Assembly: GCA_016839405.1 (NCBI GenBank)
Contig: JAEOUJ010000039.1
Location: 1 to 6,333, forward strand
Direction of reading: 5' to 3'
Length of the DNA: 6,333 nt
Origin: Candidatus Gerdarchaeota archaeon
Lineage (GTDB): Archaea > Asgardarchaeota > Heimdallarchaeia > JABLTI01
Notes under the pieces: model-generated
The model's input: only the letters and a program-made list of their open reading frames with translations
Databases searched by the model: none
Told to the model about the DNA's origin: nothing
Made by a program: the position numbers and the translations under genes
In this document: positions 1-6,040 of the stretch, one piece after another
Numbering within the stretch: the first letter of the stretch is position 1
Layout of the letters: each line of letters starts with the position of its first letter

Positions 1-1
1 A

Positions 2-1297
2 AATTATATTTCAACTGAATTATCAAGTGTTCAAGGTGTTAGTCAATTAGCTCTAAATAATAATCAAAGTATATTATACTATACTGAAACCTATCTTGGT
101 TCAATATCATATCTAAATTTGACATCAAGTAGTACTACACTTATTAGAACAGGGATAGGTCTATCAGGAACGCAGGAAGTTATTGGTATTGGAGTAGATG
201 ATTCAGATATATTGTATAGTATGACTGCTGATGGCAATGAACGAGGATTTTACAAATATGGAAATGGCACTTATGTTTTGCTAGTAGGATCTAAAGGTGG
301 GATGAGTGCGTTAACTTGGTTTCCAAAAATGCAAGCTTTCATAGCTGGTGGCAGCTTTAGCGGAGCATTAATCAAATATGATATCTCAACTAAAAAAGCA
401 TGCTATCTTACTCCTGTTGTAAACTCTAATACTTTAATTGAAACAATGAATGGTACTGTTTTCTATAGTATAGATGATGAAATTTACAAAATAGCGGAGG
501 ATAAACCATCCTTATTTGCCACTTCAGAAAAGGAGGTGCCTATTAGTAAACTAATTATTGATGTTAATGATAACATCTTTGTTTTATTAGCAAATGATTC
601 TGTAACAATTCATCAATTACTTATGAATGGTTCATTAATTCCTTGGTTTGGGAATACCATTAATGAGTGGAGTAAATCATTTAATTATGATATAAAAAAT
701 CATGATATTATCTTAATAACAGAAAATGGAATAACAAACGATTCCTACGTATATAGAATACCTGTTGAGAATCCACTTGATTATTACAAAATACTAACAT
801 TTAACAATTCAACAAAGTTAACATGCACTACAGATGTATCTGGTAATATCTATTTGTATGAAGCATACAACAATACACTCCACAAAATACCAGATGGTGC
901 TATGGAAACAGAAGCAATTACAACGTTTTTTGTTAATTTCACAGGTATCTATGGACCTAATTTTGTAGTTGAAGCACCAATTTGCTATTGTACCGTAGAA
1001 AATGGGATAGTAGTCGGAAGAAATGATGATCTGTATATTTGGTTACTTAATGAAGGAATTAGTACAATGTTTGCTTATAATGAAATAGGTATAGATAATT
1101 CAGCGATATTTCAAAATATAAATAGTGATATTCTTTGTACTCAATCAACCGTTATTCTAAAATTGATTTATCAAGAACCTATAACACCAACTACAGGAGT
1201 AGGGGTTGATGTATTTATTTTACTAATTCAAATTCCAATTTATTTGTTGTTAACGATAGTAAAGAAAAGAAGAAAGATGAAAATGAGGAATTCTTAG
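2..1297 (+). CDS. Membrane-anchored surface protein with NHL-like beta-propeller repeats, 5' end missing
   Basis: The frame is open from the left edge, so the N-terminus (presumably with a signal peptide) lies outside the window. The TTG at 119 is only an internal Leu codon. About 431 residues are visible. They contain repeated beta-strand patterns of the NHL or propeller kind, for example IDVNDNIFVLL, TDVSGNIYLYEAYNNTLHKI and GVDDSDILYSM, with no catalytic motif that I recognise. Many N-x-S/T sequons (NGT, NDS, NGS, NNS, NNT, NFT) suggest a glycosylated extracellular domain. A single hydrophobic segment at visible residues 402-420 is followed by KKRRKMKMR, giving a type I topology with the bulk outside the cell and a short basic tail inside. 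The anchor differs in sequence from those of the other two surface proteins here, although the layout is the same. It converges with the - strand surface gene, with 83 bases between the stops. The surface location is well supported; the ligand or function is unknown. Confidence 0.85.
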   Translation, partial: NYISTELSSVQGVSQLALNNNQSILYYTETYLGSISYLNLTSSSTTLIRTGIGLSGTQEVIGIGVDDSDILYSMTADGNERGFYKYGNGTYVLLVGSKGGMSALTWFPKMQAFIAGGSFSGALIKYDISTKKACYLTPVVNSNTLIETMNGTVFYSIDDEIYKIAEDKPSLFATSEKEVPISKLIIDVNDNIFVLLANDSVTIHQLLMNGSLIPWFGNTINEWSKSFNYDIKNHDIILITENGITNDSYVYRIPVENPLDYYKILTFNNSTKLTCTTDVSGNIYLYEAYNNTLHKIPDGAMETEAITTFFVNFTGIYGPNFVVEAPICYCTVENGIVVGRNDDLYIWLLNEGISTMFAYNEIGIDNSAIFQNINSDILCTQSTVILKLIYQEPITPTTGVGVDVFILLIQIPIYLLLTIVKKRRKMKMRNS

Positions 1298-1327
1298 TTT
1301 CTTTATTTCTCCTTTTTCTATTTCTAA
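1298..1327 (+). terminator. Pyrimidine-rich 3' end of the propeller gene
   Basis: Directly after the TAG stop there is a run of T-rich sequence containing TTTCTTTATTTC and CCTTTTTC, with no hairpin. Archaeal transcription commonly ends in such U-rich tracts. This is inferred from composition alone. Confidence 0.45.
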
Positions 1328-1346
1328 TAAGAACTACTAAAAACTA

Positions 1347-1365
1347 CTCAAACTCACACAAAAAA
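1347..1365 (-). repeat. Intergenic motif copy 1 (T6 + GTGTGAGTTTGAG)
   Basis: In - strand sense this reads TTTTTTGTGTGAGTTTGAG. It begins about 15 bases after the stop of the 661-aa surface protein. The core is shared with copies at 3444, 5438 and 6007, and partly at 4424. It may be a transcript 3'-end signal, since it combines a T-tract with a conserved downstream box; that role is inferred. Confidence 0.6.
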
Positions 1366-1380
1366 TGAAAGTAAAGGAAA

Positions 1381-3366
1381 TTATTTCCTTTTTCTTCGAA
1401 GAATAATTGTTGCAACTGTTAATCCCGAAGCAATTATTACAACAAAAGTTCCTATGAAAAAGCCAGTTGTAACAGTAATCGTTTGATTAATAGTAGATGT
1501 TTCTGGTGGAAGTGTTATCGTTTCAGGTGGTGGAGAAACAATTGGAACACTTGAAGGATCATTGGGATTAGTATTCATAATTATTTCAAGGGTATCACTG
1601 AAAGTATCAGAATCTGAATCAATGTTCGTAGGATTTGTGTGAACATACCCAGTAGCATTTGCACCAGGATTGAAAGGACTATAAATACCAAGAATTTCTT
1701 CGCCATCTTCTAAAAAGTCATTATCCGTATCATCTTTCAATGGATTTGTCCCATAAACATTGATTTCATCCCCATCTGTCAATAAATCATAATCTGAATC
1801 GGGATTATATGGATCGGTTCCATAAATTAGCTCATCAGTATCAAGAATACCATCATGATCAGTATCAAATACTGGATGATCATCAGGATCAAGAGGGTCG
1901 GTAAAATATATCAATACTTCATCGCCATCTGTAACCGTATCCCCATCTGTGTCATCGTTTGTTGGATCAGTTTGATAGTAGTAAATTTCATCCCAATCTT
2001 CCAATTGATCACTATCTGTATCATTATTCAATGGATTAGTTTTATAAAATTCTTCAGTTAAATCGTCAATATAATCGCTATCGCTGTCACAATAACCTGT
2101 TTTAAAAATCGATCCATGGAAGGTTGACCATGGAACTACTCCTGAAGAAGTAATACCTGATAATCCAAGGCAATATAATTTACTATCACTTGAACCAAAC
2201 ACAATTTCTAATATCCCATCGTTATCCAAATCAGCTGCTCCTGGTGAACTATTAATCAAAGACCCAGTGGTAAAATTCCATTCTTGTCCTCCTATGTGAT
2301 TTAAGCAATAGAGATGACTATCTCTAGAACCAAATATTAACTCCAGACTTCCATCATTATCTAGATCAGCTGCTGCAACAGATGTACGAATTATTCCTCC
2401 CGTTTTATATGTCCACTCAATAGCTCCTAAATGGCTCATACAATACAGATATGTATTGTCACATCCAATTACTACTTCTAATGTTCCATCATCATCTAAA
2501 TCAACTACAACTGGAGAAACACTACCAATTACATCACCTGTGTCATAACTCCATTTCAAACCTCCTGTGAGATTAAAACAATAAATATAACCATTATGGG
2601 ATCCAGTTATTATTTCCAAAATTCCATCATTATCCAAATCAGCTATACATGGAGGTACATTAGCCCACCCCATAGTTTGATAACTCCATTCCAAACCACC
2701 TGTATAATTTAAACAATACAGATTACTATCTTCACTACCCATAATTATTTCCTTAAAACCATCTTCATTTATATCTACAAAAGTTGCAGTTATACCACCA
2801 ATATCACGAGAAGTTAAATATTCCCATATTAATCCTCCTGTGTTATTTAAGCAATATATCTTATTATCTACTGAACCAATAACTATTTCAAAAGTTCCAT
2901 CAGCATCCAAGTCAGCGATAGCTGCTGAGCATTCTATGTTTCCTCCTGTTTGGAAAAACCACTCTTCTCCTCCTGTATGATTTAAGCAATATAATCTATC
3001 TGAAACTCCTCCAATAAGAATTTCTAAAGTCCCATCGCTATCTAAATCAGCTACAGTAGGAGAGTTTTCACTTGAGCCACAAGGGAAACTCCAAATAAGC
3101 ATTCCAGCTGCATTAAAACAATAAATATTCCCACTATTACCACCTATTAGTATTTCCAGAAAACCATCTTTATCAAGATCTGCAAAAGTGGGAGAAGATT
3201 CAATGCTAAGAGGTGTATCATAAGACCATTTTTCATAAACAACCATATCTGGAGGTGTAATATCATTAGCTGAAATTTCAATATTTTTTCCTTCAATATT
3301 CTTTTGTGGAATAACACTTATTATCAAAATAAGTAAAATTGACAAACTAATTTTAGCTTTTTTCAT
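1381..3366 (-). CDS. Secreted, membrane-anchored FG-GAP/PQQ-like eight-blade propeller protein with TSP3 stalk
   Basis: This gene encodes a 661-aa surface protein. Residues 1-20 form a signal peptide (MKKAK, then a long Leu/Ile core). Residues 47-404 hold eight repeats of 44-46 residues. Each has an FG-GAP/VCBS-type calcium loop (D-L-D-x-D-G and variants, then LEI.IG) followed by a PQQ-like strand pair (YC.N..G...W.Y.TG). Eight blades would close one propeller. Residues 427-605 carry about seven thrombospondin type 3 units (DxDxDx..D..E....TDP..), a calcium-dependent stalk. A Pro/Thr stretch (611-634) leads to a TM helix at about 636-656 and the tail RRKRK. The ATG start is supported by the signal peptide and by GGGGTGGGTG four bases upstream. 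The likely role is binding, adhesion or S-layer-like structure outside the cell. PQQ enzyme function is not supported, since I see no cofactor-binding signature. The anchor is shared with the gene at the right edge. Confidence 0.9.
   Translation of the reverse strand: MKKAKISLSILLILIISVIPQKNIEGKNIEISANDITPPDMVVYEKWSYDTPLSIESSPTFADLDKDGFLEILIGGNSGNIYCFNAAGMLIWSFPCGSSENSPTVADLDSDGTLEILIGGVSDRLYCLNHTGGEEWFFQTGGNIECSAAIADLDADGTFEIVIGSVDNKIYCLNNTGGLIWEYLTSRDIGGITATFVDINEDGFKEIIMGSEDSNLYCLNYTGGLEWSYQTMGWANVPPCIADLDNDGILEIITGSHNGYIYCFNLTGGLKWSYDTGDVIGSVSPVVVDLDDDGTLEVVIGCDNTYLYCMSHLGAIEWTYKTGGIIRTSVAAADLDNDGSLELIFGSRDSHLYCLNHIGGQEWNFTTGSLINSSPGAADLDNDGILEIVFGSSDSKLYCLGLSGITSSGVVPWSTFHGSIFKTGYCDSDSDYIDDLTEEFYKTNPLNNDTDSDQLEDWDEIYYYQTDPTNDDTDGDTVTDGDEVLIYFTDPLDPDDHPVFDTDHDGILDTDELIYGTDPYNPDSDYDLLTDGDEINVYGTNPLKDDTDNDFLEDGEEILGIYSPFNPGANATGYVHTNPTNIDSDSDTFSDTLEIIMNTNPNDPSSVPIVSPPPETITLPPETSTINQTITVTTGFFIGTFVVIIASGLTVATIILRRKRK
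1384..1533 (-). repeat. C-terminal anchor cassette, copy 1
   Basis: This stretch encodes the last 50 residues of the 661-aa protein: PPPETIT, then NQTITVTTG, a TM helix and RRKRK. It matches positions 6070-6219 at 40 of 50 residues without gaps. About 18 of the identical residues use different codons, so the protein sequence is conserved rather than the DNA being freshly copied. It probably works as a stalk base and membrane anchor or sorting signal. Confidence 0.75.
1552..2088 (-). other. TSP3 calcium-binding repeat region
   Basis: This region encodes residues 427-605 of the surface protein. About seven units of 22-37 residues each open with an Asp-rich loop (DSDSD, DTDSD, DTDGD, DTDHDG, DSDYD, DTDND, DSDSD) and most close with TNP or TDP. 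The pattern is that of thrombospondin type 3 repeats, which form rigid rods when calcium is bound. The sixth unit is longer because of an insertion (SPFNPGANATGYVH). Confidence 0.8.
2155..3228 (-). other. Eight-blade propeller repeat region
   Basis: This region encodes residues 47-404 as eight tandem blades. Every blade has a Tyr-Cys pair, with the Cys at residues 83, 127, 172, 218, 263, 309, 354 and 399. Every blade also has an acidic loop two strands earlier. Blades 2-5 end the YC strand with a sequon, N-x-T-G (NHT, NNT, NYT, NLT); blades 1, 6, 7 and 8 have lost it. Blade 4 has the most divergent loop (DINEDG). Confidence 0.8.
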
Positions 3367-3370
3367 TTAA

Positions 3371-3380
3371 CACCCACCCC
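3371..3380 (-). promoter_or_regulatory. Ribosome binding site of the 661-aa surface protein
   Basis: The - strand sequence GGGGTGGGTG ends four bases before the ATG. Its GGTG can pair with the CACC of the archaeal 16S 3' end. This is a non-standard, G-rich form and the spacing is short. Confidence 0.45.
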
Positions 3381-3386
3381 GAAAGT

Positions 3387-3407
3387 GTATATAATTATAC
3401 TTTAAAA
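3387..3407 (-). promoter_or_regulatory. Candidate TATA region of the 661-aa surface protein
   Basis: In - strand sense the region reads TTTTAAAGTATAATTATATAC, a dense set of TATA-like choices 21-41 bases before the ATG. If the upstream TTTTAAAG is the box, the transcript would have a leader of about 10 bases. If TATAATTATATA is the box, it would be almost leaderless. The sequence cannot decide between them. Confidence 0.35.
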
Positions 3408-3443
3408 TTCATTTATTTTTTGGTTGAAAATAAAGAAAATCAT

Positions 3444-3465
3444 CTCAAACTCACACTAGAAAAAA
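3444..3465 (-). repeat. Intergenic motif copy 2 (T6, then GTGTGAGTTTGAG)
   Basis: The - strand sense is T6, CTA, then GTGTGAGTTTGAG. The 13-base box is identical to copy 1 and lies 24 bases after the stop of the oxidoreductase gene. T6 followed by the box fits a 3'-end signal for that gene (inferred). Confidence 0.6.
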
Positions 3466-3479
3466 GAGAGGGGGTAGTA

Positions 3480-4340
3480 TTACTTCCATGGTGTTTTTTT
3501 AACTAATTCTTTGTAGGAAGCAAAATCCCCTTCCCAGGGATGAAAACAGTGAACAAACCAGTTGACACCAACGGAGGAATAATCACTAATCATCTCATCG
3601 AATTTATTTTCCTTAACCCAATAAAAGAAGTTAGTCATAAAAACAACATCAAATGATTTGTTTTGCTGTTGCTGATATTTCTTAATATAGGTTAATATAT
3701 CTGGGTAGTGTTTTGGCTCAAGACCATCGTAAGATTTAGCTAGTAAGGGGAACACTCCTTGATACTTTGCAGCTCGTCTAAATGGTGGCTTATTTGGCCA
3801 ATTGCCACCAACCCAGATAGGTATTGTAGGTTTTTGAACAGGAGTAGGGAGGAATTGGGTTCCTTTAATTTGATAGTGTTTCCCACTATAAGCAAATTTT
3901 TCACCGGACCATAAACCTTGAAGAATGTCCAAACTTTCATCCAACATTTCCGCACGAATTTTATCATCACTTTCCAATCCAAAAGCAGCAAATTCATTTT
4001 TTGAATCACCACCTAAACCCACACCTAAAATGAATCGTCCATTTGACAAATGATCCAGAGAAGCTGTTTCTCGAGCAACTTTCCAAGGGTGCCGTCTAGA
4101 TAATGGTGTAACAGTGGTACCGATACGTATCTTCTTCGTTTGACTCGCTATTGCAGCTAGTGTAATAAATGGATCCACAACATTTGCATCAGGCATATCA
4201 CCTGAAAAAATATGATCCCATATAAAGAATCCATCCCAACCAGCTTTTTCTGCTTCTTTTGCAAGCTCCACAAAGGAGTTCACGGTCCAATTGGGTCCAA
4301 AATTAGCAATATAAACACCATAATTTATGTCAGAACTCAA
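3480..4340 (-). CDS. LLM-class (luciferase-like) flavin/F420-dependent oxidoreductase
   Basis: This is a single-domain luciferase-like TIM-barrel protein of about 286 aa (PF00296-type), cytosolic. Landmarks, in the numbering from the upstream TTG at 4346, are: strand 1 with YGVYIANFGP (9-18); AEKAGWDGFFIWDH (32-45); DPFITLAAIASQTKKIRIGT (58-77); PLSRRHPWKVARETASLDHL (81-100); SNGRFILGVGLG (101-112); and IPIWVGG (175-181). These are standard for the family, whose members use reduced FMN or F420 to oxidise or reduce small molecules. In archaea F420 is common, but the substrate and the cofactor cannot be read here. It is somewhat shorter than the longer members of the family. Two TTG codons are possible starts: the one at 4346 abuts the Shine-Dalgarno sequence, whereas the one at 4340 has six-base spacing and is preferred. 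It stands alone, with no partner reductase or pathway gene beside it. Confidence 0.92.
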   Translation of the reverse strand: MSSDINYGVYIANFGPNWTVNSFVELAKEAEKAGWDGFFIWDHIFSGDMPDANVVDPFITLAAIASQTKKIRIGTTVTPLSRRHPWKVARETASLDHLSNGRFILGVGLGGDSKNEFAAFGLESDDKIRAEMLDESLDILQGLWSGEKFAYSGKHYQIKGTQFLPTPVQKPTIPIWVGGNWPNKPPFRRAAKYQGVFPLLAKSYDGLEPKHYPDILTYIKKYQQQQNKSFDVVFMTNFFYWVKENKFDEMISDYSSVGVNWFVHCFHPWEGDFASYKELVKKTPWK

Positions 4341-4346
4341 AAACAA

Positions 4347-4353
4347 TCACTCC
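4347..4353 (-). promoter_or_regulatory. Ribosome binding site deciding the TTG start of the oxidoreductase
   Basis: GGAGTGA on the - strand is followed by TTGTTT and then TTG (4340). It touches the first TTG (4346) directly, which is too close for initiation. The start is therefore placed two codons later. Confidence 0.6.
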
Positions 4354-4378
4354 AATAAAAAATGACTATTACAATGCT

Positions 4379-4390
4379 TTTTTAATTATT
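4379..4390 (-). promoter_or_regulatory. Weak candidate TATA box of the oxidoreductase
   Basis: AATAATTAAAAA on the - strand would place a transcript start near 4360, giving a leader of about 20 bases that contains the GGAGTGA. The flanking sequence is AT-rich throughout, so this is a weak call. Confidence 0.25.
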
Positions 4391-4423
4391 AGCATAGTTC
4401 TATAGTAAGGCAAATTTTACTTA

Positions 4424-4443
4424 CGCACAAAAATATCATGAGG
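4424..4443 (-). repeat. Exact 20-base repeat, intergenic (degenerate motif copy 3)
   Basis: In - strand sense this reads CCTCATGATATTTTTGTGCG. It is identical to 6015-6034. The T5-GTGCG start of the intergenic motif is kept, but the following AGTTTGA is replaced by TAAGTAA. It lies between the four-TM gene (169 bases after its stop) and the oxidoreductase start. Confidence 0.6.
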
Positions 4444-4520
4444 CTAAACATAAACTTGCTGTATCATAAATTTAAAAAATCAGTTAAATTCGTAATTCTT
4501 TCCTGCTTTCATCCCAAACA

Positions 4521-4534
4521 TCTCATTGATGAGA
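4521..4534. repeat. Short perfect inverted repeat
   Basis: TCTCATTGATGAGA has six-base arms around TG. It lies downstream of the second T8 tract of the four-TM gene. It may be a small 3' hairpin, or chance in AT-rich DNA. Confidence 0.3.
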
Positions 4535-4541
4535 AAATCAC

Positions 4542-4578
4542 AAAAAAAAGCACAAAGGCATACAGTTTTGAAAAAAAA
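4542..4578 (-). terminator. Double T-tract 3' end of the four-TM gene
   Basis: Two runs of eight T on the - strand (4571-4578 and 4542-4549) follow the stop by about 20 and 50 bases. The second is followed by GTG, as in the other 3' ends here. Tandem U-tracts are typical archaeal termination sites. Confidence 0.5.
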
Positions 4579-4596
4579 GATAAGAGGAAATTAGGA

Positions 4597-5331
4597 TTAT
4601 TTCTCAGGTTGTTTTGTTTTTACTTGTGGTTTAGTATCATAAAGGCTTGTGTATTGTAAGTATTCTTGATAATATGTTAAAAACATGCGAACATACCATT
4701 CAAGTAATCGAATTAAAATATAGACTATAAGAATTGTAAAACAAACTCCAAAGAAAATCAAGAACTTTTCAGTTCGTGTATCTAGTACTAAACCGCCTAC
4801 ATTTCTTTCTTCGAACCAATTTAAAACTGTATAAATAAATACACCAAATAAACCGAAAATCATTGCAGCAATACTCAAAGACATCCAATTAAACAAATCT
4901 GCCAAAAATGTTCGTAGTAAATAGACCACTTTGTTAGGTTCATATTCAAGATATTTGACGTTATCAATTTTTTCTCCTAGATTCAATTTTCGTAAATTTA
5001 TATTTCCTATTTTTAATTCGTTTTTTATGGCTAACTTATTTGAAATTTGATCGGCAACACTAGATTGAACATTATGTAATCCTAATTGAAGTGTATAAGT
5101 AACTATTACACCAAAAGCAAGTAGCATACTTGCTACGATTATTTGCGGAGAAAGATAAAAAGTTACACCAAGTATACCAGCATTGATGGCAAGTAGAAAA
5201 ATCAAAAAAGTAAAGGGAGTTTTTGTTTTATCATGTTGTGCATCTTCAATTATCCTTAATTTATCTAACTGATTATTCATTTCATCTTTCAAAGCAAACT
5301 TCTTAGCTATAAGATCTTTATTTGTTGACAT
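4597..5331 (-). CDS. Four-TM membrane protein of unknown function
   Basis: I do not recognise the family of this 244-aa protein. It has a charged N-terminal helix (NKDLIAKKFALKDEMNNQLDKL), then TM1 (about 39-60) and TM2 (about 64-85) as a hairpin. A Lys-rich soluble loop of about 60 residues follows, then TM3 (147-171), a short outside loop, TM4 (190-211) and a C-terminal tail ending in KTKQPEK. The positive-inside rule places the N-terminus, middle loop and C-terminus in the cytoplasm. There is no catalytic or transport motif that I can name. The ATG at 5331 follows AAGGAGGA closely; the in-frame TTG at 5346 lies upstream of that site and is not the start. The gene is separated from both neighbours by gaps of 167 and 256 bases and has its own T-tract end, so it is probably transcribed alone. 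Confidence 0.8.
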   Translation of the reverse strand: MSTNKDLIAKKFALKDEMNNQLDKLRIIEDAQHDKTKTPFTFLIFLLAINAGILGVTFYLSPQIIVASMLLAFGVIVTYTLQLGLHNVQSSVADQISNKLAIKNELKIGNINLRKLNLGEKIDNVKYLEYEPNKVVYLLRTFLADLFNWMSLSIAAMIFGLFGVFIYTVLNWFEERNVGGLVLDTRTEKFLIFFGVCFTILIVYILIRLLEWYVRMFLTYYQEYLQYTSLYDTKPQVKTKQPEK

Positions 5332-5334
5332 ACA

Positions 5335-5342
5335 TCCTCCTT
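5335..5342 (-). promoter_or_regulatory. Ribosome binding site of the four-TM protein
   Basis: AAGGAGGA on the - strand lies three bases before the ATG at 5331. It decides that ATG against the in-frame TTG at 5346, whose own codons would include the site. Confidence 0.65.
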
Positions 5343-5369
5343 CCAAAATATCTCAAAATTACAATGTAT

Positions 5370-5380
5370 CTTAAATAAAT
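5370..5380 (-). promoter_or_regulatory. Candidate TATA box of the four-TM gene
   Basis: ATTTATTTAAG on the - strand would place transcription near 5349, giving a leader of about 18 bases that contains the AAGGAGGA. It is plausible by spacing but weak by sequence. Confidence 0.3.
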
Positions 5381-5437
5381 TAAAACATTATTCAAAAAAA
5401 GATTTTTGGCAGAAATAACTGTCTTTACTTCAAACAG

Positions 5438-5449
5438 CTCAAACTCGCA
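5438..5449 (-). repeat. Intergenic motif copy 4 (TGCGAGTTTGAG)
   Basis: In - strand sense this is TGCGAGTTTGAG, 50 bases after the stop of the PRC-like gene. It is the only full copy without a T-tract directly before it; AGAAA stands there instead. Confidence 0.55.
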
Positions 5450-5498
5450 TTTCTATCTAGCTTAATTTGACAAAATCAGAAATAAAGAATCAACTTTC

Positions 5499-5864
5499 TT
5501 AAAAGTCGCGATGGAAATAACCACGTTTCATAAGTTCTTTGCGTTTCTTTATTTTCTCTTCTTGTATTCGAAGCTTAGCTAATTTTGCTAGCTCATCTTG
5601 TTGAGCTTTAATATGATGAATGAGTCCTAGAAATTCATCGTGGGTTACTTTGAAATAAACGAAATTTTCATCAAATTTCAAAACTTTGTTTTCTTTAAAC
5701 GAAATAACTTGTTTCCGATATTTCCTTATTGCTGGTGTTACTTCAATAATCAGCTCTTTCTCAAACTCATCAAGCTTTTCAGTTTTAAAGACTCTGGTTA
5801 CTTTACCTAATTTCTTTTCATTTTTGTCCAAAGCTATTTTTGATTGAAAATCTTCTTGTTTCAA
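5499..5864 (-). CDS. Small basic protein with PRC-barrel-like N-terminus and charged helical tail
   Basis: This is a soluble protein of 121 aa with no signal peptide or TM. Residues 6-25 (FQSKIALDKNEKKLGKVTRV) follow the PRC-barrel opening pattern of a short strand, D-x-(N/G), a Lys pair, then LGKV. The following strands (ELIIEV, KQVISFK, FVYFKVT) continue as a small beta domain up to about residue 85. From 86 the chain is a Lys/Glu-rich helix (AQQDELAKLAKLRIQEEKIKKRKELMKRG), possibly a coiled coil or nucleic-acid contact, ending in FHRDF. PRC-barrel domains in archaea appear in small proteins of mostly unknown role and in RimM-like RNA-related proteins. The assignment rests on pattern only. 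The start is TTG, with GGAGG seven bases upstream and no competing ATG. A good TATA box precedes it. Confidence 0.75.
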   Translation of the reverse strand: MKQEDFQSKIALDKNEKKLGKVTRVFKTEKLDEFEKELIIEVTPAIRKYRKQVISFKENKVLKFDENFVYFKVTHDEFLGLIHHIKAQQDELAKLAKLRIQEEKIKKRKELMKRGYFHRDF

Positions 5865-5871
5865 TTAATTG

Positions 5872-5876
5872 CCTCC
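5872..5876 (-). promoter_or_regulatory. Ribosome binding site fixing the TTG start of the PRC-like gene
   Basis: GGAGG on the - strand is seven bases from the TTG at 5864, which is near-ideal spacing. It supports a TTG start where no ATG is available. Confidence 0.7.
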
Positions 5877-5924
5877 ACAGATAATTAGAATAGATAAATC
5901 CCATTGTAGTTTTAGTGATTAAAC

Positions 5925-5932
5925 TATATAAA
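5925..5932 (-). promoter_or_regulatory. TATA box of the PRC-like gene
   Basis: TTTATATA on the - strand matches the archaeal TATA consensus. It predicts a transcript start near 5903 and a leader of about 40 bases that includes the GGAGG. It is the best promoter match in the window. Confidence 0.5.
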
Positions 5933-6006
5933 TGTAATAGACAAAATTCAAACTCAAGCTTTCTTTCTACCCTAATTCTCGTCACAGCTAAAAAATTATA
6001 TAGTAG

Positions 6007-6034
6007 TTCAAACTCGCACAAAAATATCATGAGG
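6007..6034 (-). repeat. Intergenic motif copy 5 overlapping the exact 20-base repeat
   Basis: On the - strand CCTCATGATATTTTTGTGCG (6034-6015) runs straight into AGTTTGAA, so this copy joins the 20-mer seen at 4424 to the TGYGAGTTTGA box seen in the other gaps. It lies about 33-60 bases after the stop of the right-edge surface gene. A further partial box (GAGTTTGAA) lies at 5947-5955. Confidence 0.6.
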
Positions 6035-6040
6035 TTGAAG

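Noticed and set aside
119..1297. A complete gene starting at TTG 119
   Set aside because: The same frame is open for 39 codons upstream to the window edge and reads as the same kind of protein; there is no ribosome binding site before 119.
1855..2061. 68-codon frame on the + strand
   Set aside because: It is antisense to the TSP3 repeats of the 661-aa gene; its Ile-rich product is the complement of repeated Asp codons.
2155..3228. PQQ-dependent dehydrogenase
   Set aside because: The blades have PQQ-like W motifs but also FG-GAP calcium loops, and no cofactor-site residues or vicinal Cys pair could be seen.
3740..4012. 90-codon frame on the - strand
   Set aside because: It lies wholly inside the oxidoreductase gene in another frame, and its product has no domain character.
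4438..4659. 73-codon frame on the + strand
   Set aside because: It overlaps the 3' end of the four-TM gene antisense, is made of T-tract and A-tract complement, begins inside the 20-base repeat, and has no ribosome binding site.
5760..5771. A further copy of the intergenic motif (CTCAAACTCATC on the + strand)
   Set aside because: It is inside the PRC-like coding region, lacks the conserved RCA end and the T-tract, and is explained by the codons for DEFEK.
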